This document shows, piece by piece, positions 25,869 to 33,090 of a DNA stretch of 64,000 nt (positions are counted from its first letter, which is position 1; the number at the start of each line of letters is the position of its first letter). The position numbers and the translations under genes were made by a program. The notes under the pieces are model-generated. The model saw only the letters and a list, made by a program, of their open reading frames with translations. It was not told the origin of the DNA and did not search any database. The stretch lies in contig CAZGML010000010.1 in the NCBI GenBank assembly GCA_964526965.1, forward strand, positions 1-64,000. The letters run 5' to 3'. This DNA is from UBA6265 sp964526965. Its GTDB lineage: Bacteria; Chloroflexota; Chloroflexia; Thermomicrobiales; UBA6265.

Positions 25869-26359
25869 AACGTATAATGCTGGTCCTGTTTGCTTTCCTC
25901 CTGCTTGCCGAACCGGCAGCCGTCGCCGCCCAGGAAACCGTCCCTCCCTGGCGGCGTGACCTGCCAGAGGGCCGCGAGCGTGCAGTCATCGTCGTCGGGT
26001 CGACCGACGTCGAAGTCGACCTCGCCATCAGTCCATTTCAGCAGCAACTTGGCCTTGGCTACCGCAACGGACTCGATGAAAACACTGGCATGCTATTCGT
26101 CGGCACCGTCTCGCAGCCCCGCACTTTTTGGATGAAGGGGATGCGCTTCTGCATCGATATTATCTGGATCGAGAATGGAGAAATCATCGGGGCGGCGGAA
26201 TCGGTCTGCCCGGATCCGGCCGGAACTGCAGATTCTGAACGAGAGCGATACCACTCCGATGAACCGGCAACGCATGTGCTAGAAATGCCAGCCGGCTGGT
26301 TGCAGGAAAACGGCTACGGGAAAGGGACTCAGGTCGATCTCGGCGAGATTGAGCCTTAG
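25865..26359 (+). CDS. Secreted DUF192-family protein
   Basis: A 164-residue protein with a signal peptide (MKRIMLVLFAFLLLAEPAA). The DUF192 core starts near residue 40: VDLAISPFQQQLGLGYR, then GMLF, the hallmark FWMKGMRFCIDIIWI, and a final VLEMPAGWLQENG. DUF192 proteins are small exported beta-rich proteins of unknown biochemical role. Its start overlaps the otsB stop by four bases, so the two are translationally coupled. Confidence 0.9.
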   Translation: MKRIMLVLFAFLLLAEPAAVAAQETVPPWRRDLPEGRERAVIVVGSTDVEVDLAISPFQQQLGLGYRNGLDENTGMLFVGTVSQPRTFWMKGMRFCIDIIWIENGEIIGAAESVCPDPAGTADSERERYHSDEPATHVLEMPAGWLQENGYGKGTQVDLGEIEP

Positions 26360-26994
26360 TCCTGTGGAATCGAAAGTTCTGCGTTACGCAGGGCTCGCTC
26401 GAGGCGTGTTTGCCGTACGCTCAACGTGACGTCACCACGTGTCCGTTCCAGTACCCCTCGGAATTGATCCGTCGTCCGCCGTAGCCCACCAGTGATGGCC
26501 TCCGGGAAATCGACCATGACCAGCTGGCCATAGATCATATCCATGATTGAAAGCAGTTCCTCGGCGCGGTCAATATCATCCTGACGCAGCGCATCGAGCG
26601 TGTCTCGACGGAGCTCGCTCGCCGCTTCTGCCAGTCCGTTTAACCAGGCCGTATCTTCCACTCCGATCTGCTCCGGCGTCGGGATATCCGAACTCGAGAG
26701 GAGGGCTTTTGTGATAACGGCCTCGGCGTATTCCTTCATCGCATCCTGTGTATAGCCGGCCCAATAGACACTCGGGTACGCTGAGACTTCTTCCACAACT
26801 TTATCAAGCAGTGAACGCGCCTCTTCCAGTAATCGGTCTGCATTGTCGCCGCGGTGCAGTGCGCGAATCGCGTTGGCGCTGGTTCGGACGATGGCCCGGC
26901 TCGAATTGATTGCTGCATCGCGTGCTGCGGAGAGATGGTTCATACGTGAAATGATGTCAGCCAGGTGATTGTTCAGGTCGTGTGTATCGGCCAT
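26356..26994 (-). CDS. Translin-family protein (archaeal/bacterial type)
   Basis: A 212-residue all-helical protein that matches the translin family: SRAIVRTSANAIRALHRGD (helix with conserved RAIHRG-like signature), SVYWAGYTQDAMKEYAEA (the G..qDa.qEy.EA signature), GLAEAASELRRDTLDALR, and VDFPEAITGGLRRTTDQFR then GVLERTRGDVTL. Eukaryotic translin/TRAX bind and cleave RNA; prokaryotic members are mainly archaeal and little studied. The frame opens at 27069, but ATG 26994 has AAGGA seven bases upstream. It is convergent with the DUF192 gene, overlapping its stop by four bases, and divergent from the leuS leader. Confidence 0.8.
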   Translation of the reverse strand: MADTHDLNNHLADIISRMNHLSAARDAAINSSRAIVRTSANAIRALHRGDNADRLLEEARSLLDKVVEEVSAYPSVYWAGYTQDAMKEYAEAVITKALLSSSDIPTPEQIGVEDTAWLNGLAEAASELRRDTLDALRQDDIDRAEELLSIMDMIYGQLVMVDFPEAITGGLRRTTDQFRGVLERTRGDVTLSVRQTRLERALRNAELSIPQD

Positions 26995-27060
26995 TTTGTG
27001 ATCCTTGATTGCGCCGTCGATATCAATTCGAATCAATTTACCAAGTTTGGGGGAGTTACA

Positions 27061-27090
27061 TTGACGCACACGTCGGAATCCGCCTATACT
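27061..27090 (+). promoter_or_regulatory. Promoter of the leuS T-box leader/tRNA-Ala transcript
   Basis: TTGACG at 27061-27066 and TATACT at 27085-27090 are separated by 18 bases, upstream of Stem I of the T-box. No comparable promoter is seen between the T-box sensing part and the tRNA gene, so this promoter probably drives tRNA-Ala and leuS together. A start near 27097 is expected. Confidence 0.65.
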
Positions 27091-27296
27091 GCTTTTGCTC
27101 CGTGCGGGGTAGCCTGCACTGAGTCGGCGCAGACCGGAAGTAGTACGCCCGATACACAGAGAATTGCCGGATAGTGCAAGGCAATGAACTGGGCAGAACT
27201 CGTCCGCGAGCCGCGAGGGTGAAGAGATGTAGTCCTCAGCGGGATTCCCTCCGATAACGGGACAATGAGCGGATCACGCGTGAGTAAGCGCAGCAT

Positions 27297-27372
27297 GGGG
27301 CCGTAGCTCAGCTGGGAGAGCACCACACTGGCAGTGTGGGGGTCAGGGGTTCGAGTCCCCTCGGCTCCACCA
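27297..27372 (+). tRNA. tRNA-Ala (anticodon GGC), CCA encoded
   Basis: A complete 76-base cloverleaf: 7-bp acceptor GGGGCCG/CGGCTCC including the G3:U70 pair that marks alanine tRNAs, D arm GCTC/GAGC, anticodon stem CCACA/TGTGG with loop CTGGCAG (anticodon GGC), variable loop GGGTC, T arm AGGGG/CCCCT with TTCGAGT, discriminator A and encoded CCA. No mismatches, so it looks functional. It is embedded in the leuS T-box leader. Confidence 0.97.
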
Positions 27373-27427
27373 ACAGGCGCATACCACGAATCGTTGATCA
27401 AGCGGGGTGGTACCGCGGAAGCGTTCC

Positions 27428-27465
27428 AACGCCTTCGTCCCTGATTCAGGGCGGGGCGTTTTTGT
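27428..27465 (+). terminator. Regulated terminator of the leuS T-box
   Basis: AACGCC (27428-27433) pairs with GGCGTT (27455-27460) over an inner CCCTG/CAGGG stem, followed by TTTTT. The CCC of the stem can alternatively pair with the GGGG at the T-box, forming the antiterminator. Confidence 0.8.
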
Positions 27466-27483
27466 GTTTTAAGGAGGAATCCA

Positions 27484-29964
27484 TTGTCCGAAACAGTCGA
27501 TCAAACTACCAGTTACGATCCAGCAGTCATCGAACCGAAATGGAGAAAGGCCTGGAAGGAAGCCGCCATCTATAAGGTGGAGGATGAATCCGACAAGCCG
27601 AACTGGATGTCGCTGACGATGTACCCGTACCCTTCGGGTGTTTTACACGTTGGTCACTGGTACGCGTTCTCTGCGCCGGATGCGTTCGCCCGCTCCAAGC
27701 GAATGCGCGGGTTTAACGTCATGTACCCGATGGGTTTCGACGCGTTCGGCTTGCCGGCCGAAAATGCGGCCATTCGGCATGGGATTCATCCGTCCAAATG
27801 GACCTACGAGAACATCGACCAAATGACCCATGAATTCGATCTCATGGGAGCAATGATCGACTGGGACCGGAAGGTCGTCACCTGCGATCCGGAGTATTAC
27901 CACTGGAACCAGTGGCTCTTCCTGAAGATGTACGAGAGAGGCCTGGCGTATCGCTCTGGTGGTGCCGTCTGGTGGTGCCCAAATGACCAGACCGTACTCG
28001 CGAACGAGCAGGTGATTGAAGGCAATATTTGCGAGCGCTGCGGCAGCGAGGTATACAAGCGCGATCTCGATCAGTGGTATTACCGCATCACTGAGTACGC
28101 CCAGGAGTTGCTGGACGGCCTTGACGATCTCGATTGGCCTGCACGTGTGAAGGCGATGCAGAGTAACTGGATCGGTCGATCCGAAGGTGCCCGCCTGACG
28201 TTCGAATTGGAGATTGGAAAGTCGCTGGAGGTTTTCACCACCCGGCCGGACACTGTCTTCGGCGCGACGTTCATGGTTCTCGCTCCCGAGCATCCGTATG
28301 TGGATGAGCTCACCACGCCCGAGCAGCGCGATGCTGTCGATGCATACGTGAAGGAAGCTCGCACCAAGACCGAAATTGAGCGCCAAAGTACTGATGACGC
28401 GAAGCAGAAATCCGGCGTGTTCACCGGTGGGTACGCTATCAATCCGGTGAACGACGAGCGCATTCCGGTATGGATCGCGGACTACGTGCTAATGTCGTAC
28501 GGAACCGGCGCGATTATGGCCGTGCCATCCGGCGACCAGCGCGATTTCGAATTCGCACGCCACTTCAACCTGCCTATCATCCCCACTGTACAGCCGGAGG
28601 ATGGTGAGCCGCTCGACGGTGCCACCATGACCGAAGCGTATGATGGCGATGGCATCATCGTGAATTCGGGCCAGTTCAACGGCATGAAGCAGAGCAAAGC
28701 ATTGCCGAAGATGATCGAATGGCTGGATGAGCAGGGACGCGGTAAGGCCGAAATCAATTGGCGCCTGCGCGACTGGCTCATTAGTCGTCAGCGATACTGG
28801 GGTACGCCGATTCCAATCGTGTATTGCGATGACTGCGGCACCGTGCCGGTTCCGGAGGATCAGCTCCCGGTCAAGCTGCCGCTGGACGCGGAGTTCACCC
28901 CAACGGGACAGAGCCCGCTGGTGACGCATGATGAATTCGTCAACACCAGTTGCCCAAGTTGTGGTAAGGCCGCACGCCGTGAGACCGATACCATGGACAC
29001 CTTTATGGACTCCTCATGGTACTGGTTCCGCTACGCGAGCCCGAACTATGCGGACGGACCATTTGATCGAGAGAAGGCGGCACAGTGGAACCCGGTTGAT
29101 CTCTACACGGGCGGTATCGAGCACGCAATTCTGCACTTGCTTTATGCACGCTTTATTACCCGTGTCCTGCGCGATCTTGGCGAGACCGAAGTGAGTGAGC
29201 CGTTCACTCGACTTCGGAACCAGGGGATGATCCTGGCCGCCGAAGGCACCAAAATGAGCAAGAGTAGGGGAACGCAAATCGGCCCGACCGAACTTGTCGC
29301 GGATCATGGTGCAGATGCGTTGCGTCTCCACCTCATGTTCCTGGGACCCTGGGAGCAGGGTGGGCCCTGGAACGACCGCGGTATTACCGGTATGGAGCGC
29401 TTCCTCCGCCGTGCATTCCAGGTGGTATCCGAGCTTGGCACGAGGTCACCGGGCGAACGTGCACCCAAGGCAGACGAAGATGCGCTGGTGTCACTGACGC
29501 ATCAGACCATCAAGCGTGTGACGGACAACCTTGATTCGTTCAGCTTCAACACCATGGTCGCTGCGATGATCGAGTTCGTGAACGAGCTGATGAAGCTGAA
29601 AGAGACACCTATCGTCTCGTCTCCTGTGTGGCGTGAAGCCGTCGAGACACTGGTGCTGCTCATGGCCCCGAGCACACCGTATGTGGCTGAAGAGATGTGG
29701 GAAATGCTTGGCAACGAGTTTAGCGTGCATCAGCAGTCGTGGCCGGAATACGATCCGGCGCTGGCGGTTGAAGCCTCCATTGAGATTCCGGTGCAGATTA
29801 ATGGCAAGGTGCGAGACCGCATCACGATCCCGAGTAGTGCTACCGCCGAGGATCAGGCGGCTGCAGCCAAGGCGTCCGACAAGATCGCTTCGTACCTCGA
29901 GGGCAAGCAGATCGTAAAAGAAATTTCCGTGCCGGGTCGAATGGTGAATCTCGTAGTTAAGTAA
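27484..29964 (+). CDS. leuS: Leucyl-tRNA synthetase
   Basis: An 826-residue class I synthetase. HIGH region PYPSGVLHVGHW (about residue 48), the bacterial zinc/insert region (CPNDQTVLANEQVIEGNICERCG), the CP1 editing domain (TTRPDTVFGATFMVLAPEHP and YGTGAIMAVPSGDQRDFEFA), KMSKS as TKMSKSRG, and a C-terminal domain ending GRMVNLVVK. It attaches leucine to tRNA-Leu and proofreads near-cognates. The start codon is TTG with AAGGAGG six bases upstream. Expression is under the T-box leader. Confidence 0.98.
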   Translation: MSETVDQTTSYDPAVIEPKWRKAWKEAAIYKVEDESDKPNWMSLTMYPYPSGVLHVGHWYAFSAPDAFARSKRMRGFNVMYPMGFDAFGLPAENAAIRHGIHPSKWTYENIDQMTHEFDLMGAMIDWDRKVVTCDPEYYHWNQWLFLKMYERGLAYRSGGAVWWCPNDQTVLANEQVIEGNICERCGSEVYKRDLDQWYYRITEYAQELLDGLDDLDWPARVKAMQSNWIGRSEGARLTFELEIGKSLEVFTTRPDTVFGATFMVLAPEHPYVDELTTPEQRDAVDAYVKEARTKTEIERQSTDDAKQKSGVFTGGYAINPVNDERIPVWIADYVLMSYGTGAIMAVPSGDQRDFEFARHFNLPIIPTVQPEDGEPLDGATMTEAYDGDGIIVNSGQFNGMKQSKALPKMIEWLDEQGRGKAEINWRLRDWLISRQRYWGTPIPIVYCDDCGTVPVPEDQLPVKLPLDAEFTPTGQSPLVTHDEFVNTSCPSCGKAARRETDTMDTFMDSSWYWFRYASPNYADGPFDREKAAQWNPVDLYTGGIEHAILHLLYARFITRVLRDLGETEVSEPFTRLRNQGMILAAEGTKMSKSRGTQIGPTELVADHGADALRLHLMFLGPWEQGGPWNDRGITGMERFLRRAFQVVSELGTRSPGERAPKADEDALVSLTHQTIKRVTDNLDSFSFNTMVAAMIEFVNELMKLKETPIVSSPVWREAVETLVLLMAPSTPYVAEEMWEMLGNEFSVHQQSWPEYDPALAVEASIEIPVQINGKVRDRITIPSSATAEDQAAAAKASDKIASYLEGKQIVKEISVPGRMVNLVVK

Positions 29965-29998
29965 AGCACACCATCTTCGTAATACATTCCTGCCAGCA

Positions 29999-30021
29999 CC
30001 CCTCGCGATCTTCGCGAGGGG
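29999..30021 (+). terminator. Rho-independent terminator after leuS
   Basis: CCCCTCGCGA and TCGCGAGGGG form a perfect 10-bp stem with a TCT loop, followed by TTTCCTCGTTCTT, 35 bases past the leuS stop. Confidence 0.9.
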
Positions 30022-30417
30022 TTTCCTCGTTCTTCAATATTGCCTAAGAAACCTCAATCCAGTCACGGAAACAATCCATGCCTGCTGTTAAGTATTACTA
30101 AAGAGCAAGGTGTTTTGTGATAGTTAATTCGGGTAATAGTTGTGATGGTGAAGATATGGCGTAGGTATCTGGAAAGTTAGCCGGGACAAAGAGACATAAT
30201 GTGTTCATCAATTGATCATCGTGTTGACATATGTCCTGAAGGTGGTAATATGTAAATCAGTCTGACATCTAATCACACGAGATAAGTAGACAGTTGGCGT
30301 GAATCTGAACATCAATCTCTCCTGGATCCACGCTCCAATTTCTGAAGGACTGCACCGACCACATCGAAGACGTGTCGAAATTACCCCTGCCGGTTATCTA
30401 AACCAGGGACGGTGACT
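30022..30417 (+). other. AT-richer intergenic region with promoter and long leader
   Basis: This 396-base gap has no coding potential that I trust. It holds a promoter at 30224-30251 and a leader of about 160 bases. Near the end CCCTG (30385-30389) can pair with CAGGG (30404-30408), covering the ribosome site of the next gene. I recognise no known riboswitch in it. Confidence 0.55.
30224..30251 (+). promoter_or_regulatory. Promoter for the surface-protein cluster
   Basis: A consensus TTGACA at 30224-30229 and TAATAT at 30246-30251 with a 16-base spacer. This is among the best sigma70-type promoters I see in the window. Confidence 0.65.
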
Positions 30418-32184
30418 ATGAAGCGGATTTACACCCTTCAACCTAAGTTCGCGATTTTATTGGCAGTGCTATGCATTGCCTTGGCGCCTGTTGCCATGCA
30501 GTTGCATGCACAAACGCCTGAAGCGGATGCTCCGCCACCAGCGGAGACTGCTCCACCACCCCCACCAGCCGAGGATCCACCACCGCCAGCAGAAGAGCCA
30601 GCTCCTCCGGCTGAAGAACCACCGCCACCGCCGCCACCAGCAGAAGAACCTGCGCCTCCGGCTGAAGAACCGCCACCGCCGCCACCAGCAGAAGAACCTG
30701 CACCTCCGGCTGAGGAACCGGCACCGCCGCCAGCAGAAGAGCCGGCTCCTCCGGCTGAAGAACCACCGCCAGCTCCTGCCGAAGAACCAGCGCCCCCGGC
30801 TGAAGAGCCGGCACCACCGCCGCCAGCAGAAGAGCCCGATAGTGGCTCGGCGACTGAGGAACCAGGGGATGTCGCAACCGAAGAACCGACGACTGAGGCT
30901 ACGGAAGAGGCGACCACGGAAGCAACCGAGGAGCCGACATCTGAAGCCACGGAAGAACCAACAACCGAAGAATCTACTCCAGAGGCAACTGAAGAAGTAG
31001 AAGACGAGGGTACGCCGACTCCAACTGAGGAAGTCATCGTTCCGGACGAGCTCAATCTTGTCAGCAGCTCAAGCGTCACTATCAACCCTGGTGAGCACAA
31101 AGATGTGGTTGTGCGTTACACACTTGGCTCAGACCGCGTGAAGACCGAAATGTCTGCCAACCTGACCGCCCCGGGTGGTGAGTCGTTGGAAGGCTGGTCA
31201 CTGGTTCCCATGCAGGGAGCGGACCTGGATGAGGACCCGAATGATGCGAACCGTCATTTGAAAGCGCGTATCGATTACGCCGATACCGTTGAGAACGGAG
31301 ACGTGTACGAAACTGCCTGGCGCGTGACCGCACCTGATCATATCGAAGAACCGGTCACCGTCCGCTTGCATCTGAGCACAAAGATTCACCGCGACGATGG
31401 CGTCACCGATGGCGTGATCAAGAACGATCTCGTCAACTTTAGTTCAGTCGCATCCGAACACAACCCGACGCTGACGTGCGATGAAGTGGTCGCCGAGGAT
31501 GTCGATAACAACTGGAACTGCACGTTTGATACGACGCATCCGGACGACGATGTGGTGATCACCGCATCCGCCGATATCCCGGAAGGTTGGGAGCTGGCGC
31601 TCGATGATGCCGGGTTGACCGGTGAGCCGGTTGCATTGAACGGGAATGCCGTTGCAGCGAACTCGTTTGTCCTTGAGGCGACGTACCCAATCGGATGTCC
31701 GGATGTGCATACCACTTTCTCAAGCAGTCTGGATTTGACCTTGACGTATCCGTCCGGTGAGGTGAGCACGCTCACCACCGACATGCCGCTCGTGTTCGAA
31801 CGACCGACACCGAGTCTTACCGTCCAGAACTTCGAGTTCGATGGCATCAACGACATGGATTCGTTGATTTCCCAGGGAGAGTTGGTTCTCTCCTACGCTG
31901 ATGCACCGTGTGCCTGGCAGGCAACCATTGAACTCAGCGATTTGACATCGGATGAATTCGTTCTTGATACTCTGCTATTCACCGTGGCGGCAGTGGAATC
32001 AGACGTCGATGCGTCGATCACGATGTCAGACAACCTGCTTAACGTTCTGGTTCCTGCGTCTGATGATGGATCCGGTGCTGGAACGATAACCATTGAGCTC
32101 CAACTAGAACTTCCTCATCCCATCCCACCTGGAATTTATGTGGTCAAGGTTTTGACCCAGTTCGCCTGGTTGGATGAAATCTAG
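30418..32184 (+). CDS. Large exported surface protein with Pro/Glu-rich repeat region
   Basis: A 588-residue protein with a signal peptide (1-29: FAILLAVLCIALAPVAMQLHAQ), then about 110 residues of proline/glutamate repeats (units such as PPPPAEEPAPPAEEP), then a Thr/Glu stretch of TEEPTTEATEE-like units to about residue 205, then a beta-rich globular part of about 380 residues with two well-spaced cysteines (TCDE, WNCTF) and later CPD, PCAW. It has no membrane anchor of its own. The repeat could be a stalk crossing the envelope. ATG 30418 follows AGGGA by eight bases. First gene of a four-gene exported-protein cluster. Confidence 0.8.
   Translation: MKRIYTLQPKFAILLAVLCIALAPVAMQLHAQTPEADAPPPAETAPPPPPAEDPPPPAEEPAPPAEEPPPPPPPAEEPAPPAEEPPPPPPAEEPAPPAEEPAPPPAEEPAPPAEEPPPAPAEEPAPPAEEPAPPPPAEEPDSGSATEEPGDVATEEPTTEATEEATTEATEEPTSEATEEPTTEESTPEATEEVEDEGTPTPTEEVIVPDELNLVSSSSVTINPGEHKDVVVRYTLGSDRVKTEMSANLTAPGGESLEGWSLVPMQGADLDEDPNDANRHLKARIDYADTVENGDVYETAWRVTAPDHIEEPVTVRLHLSTKIHRDDGVTDGVIKNDLVNFSSVASEHNPTLTCDEVVAEDVDNNWNCTFDTTHPDDDVVITASADIPEGWELALDDAGLTGEPVALNGNAVAANSFVLEATYPIGCPDVHTTFSSSLDLTLTYPSGEVSTLTTDMPLVFERPTPSLTVQNFEFDGINDMDSLISQGELVLSYADAPCAWQATIELSDLTSDEFVLDTLLFTVAAVESDVDASITMSDNLLNVLVPASDDGSGAGTITIELQLELPHPIPPGIYVVKVLTQFAWLDEI
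30526..30837 (+). repeat. In-frame Pro/Glu-coding low-complexity repeat
   Basis: Degenerate direct repeats of CCAGCAGAAGAACC-like units encode PAEEP with variable proline runs. Copies differ by silent changes and by proline number, as expected for slippage or recombination expansion inside a coding region. Confidence 0.85.
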
Positions 32185-32379
32185 ACCTGAACGATACCCG
32201 GGGTGTGCGCAGCCTCACGTGTTAGTCGGATGTAACTGCTCAGGACTCTGAATTGGGGGAGGTCCGGGGAGCGAATGGAGGTGCACCAGGACGAAGATTT
32301 CGATGTCATTACCAGTCCTAGTAATAGTGATGGTAAATCACATGGGCCTATAGCTATTCGGCCCGCGAAAGGAAATGAA

Positions 32380-33009
32380 ATGAACCTTCGAAAGACCCTT
32401 CTGAGCACCATTGGTGCAGTCGCTATAGTCGGCGGAATGTTCGGTGGCCTCGTTTCTGCTGAAACCGAAGCCGATGTCACAGTGGATTACGGATGCGCAA
32501 CTACAGCAGGATCCGTAGGCGTTGCTGTAGACGGTGTGATTGAGTACGGTCAGTTCGATTCCAGCGGCGATGGTGCCACAGTCGAAGTGACGCTTGACCT
32601 GACATGCAACTACTCCGCCAATTTCTCGGTGAGTGCCACGATTAGCCCATTCAGCCTTCAGGGCCCTGGATCCGGCAATCCTCTAATGGTTACCGGGTTC
32701 GGTGGAGAGCACTTCCGCATGGACAACGGTGCAGTCACTGATTTCGACTTCATTGAGGTCCCAGGTTTCACAAGTCGACCTGACGTTCAGGAGACTGTGT
32801 TTGCCGGATGGGTAACTGAAGAAGATGCGATCGTTGAGGACGAGGATACTCTTATGTCGCCGTGGGGACCGATCCCACTTCTTGGATTGTTCCAGGCGTC
32901 TCCGGGCATCTCTGTAATCGAATGGGACGCATCAGTCCATTACCTTCCGATTAATCTGACCCCAGGTACATACCAGGGTGAGATCACAGTTGACCTGTCG
33001 GTGAACTAG
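32380..33009 (+). CDS. Small exported beta-rich protein, WxL-domain-like by context
   Basis: A 209-residue protein with a signal peptide (MNLRKTLLSTIGAVAIVGGMFGGLVSAE) and a mature domain that looks all-beta (alternating V/T/D strands, one Cys pair CATTAG and LTCNYS). It closes with LPINLTPGTYQGEITVDLSVN, which resembles the end of WxL domains (PGTYttTLtWtL) except that the Trp is Val. The frame is open from 32275, but AAAGGA six bases before ATG 32380 and the signal peptide set the start. A hairpin lies right before the ribosome site. Confidence 0.72.
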   Translation: MNLRKTLLSTIGAVAIVGGMFGGLVSAETEADVTVDYGCATTAGSVGVAVDGVIEYGQFDSSGDGATVEVTLDLTCNYSANFSVSATISPFSLQGPGSGNPLMVTGFGGEHFRMDNGAVTDFDFIEVPGFTSRPDVQETVFAGWVTEEDAIVEDEDTLMSPWGPIPLLGLFQASPGISVIEWDASVHYLPINLTPGTYQGEITVDLSVN

Positions 33010-33016
33010 TGTTGGC

Positions 33017-33060
33017 GGCTGGCGAACGACACAGGGCAAACCTGTGGGTGTTCGCCAGCC
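33017..33060 (+). terminator. Long hairpin inside the surface-protein cluster
   Basis: GGCTGGCGAAC pairs with GTTCGCCAGCC (11 bp) and an inner ACAGG/CCTGT extends it, 7 bases after the stop of the small beta-rich protein gene, then ATTCTTTTC. It could terminate or stabilise upstream mRNA and set different levels for the genes on either side. Confidence 0.6.
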
Positions 33061-33090
33061 ATTCTTTTCGTGCTGCCAGGAGATCAGGAA

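Larger units (their letters stand above)
27122..27465 (+). promoter_or_regulatory. Leucine T-box leader of leuS, interrupted by a tRNA-Ala gene
   Basis: A T-box riboswitch that senses uncharged tRNA-Leu. Stem I: CGGA (27135-27138) pairs with TCCG (27203-27206), GCCC (27147-27150) with GGGC (27191-27194), and the tip ATTGCC-GGATAGTGCAA-GGCAAT follows the ACAGAGA motif. The specifier loop AGAACTCG puts CTC (Leu) at 27199-27201, opposite the AGTA motif. Stem II is GAGG/CCTC (27215-27237), and a IIA/B-like element follows (TCCCTCCGATAACGGGA). The T-box GGGTGGTACCGCGG is at 27405-27418, and a competing terminator AACGCC/GGCGTT plus T-run at 27428-27465. A tRNA-Ala gene (27297-27372) lies where Stem III normally would. 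Confidence 0.88.

Noticed and set aside
30526..30837. Regular repeats that could be mistaken for a CRISPR array.
   Set aside because: They are short, degenerate, in frame and encode PAEEP units; there are no unique spacers and no cas genes.
33031..33045. ACAGGGCAAACCTG, similar to a stretch of the cyclic-di-GMP-I riboswitch.
   Set aside because: It is part of a simple inverted repeat; the rest of the riboswitch core (for example CGCAAAGCCUCCGGCC-like segment) is absent.
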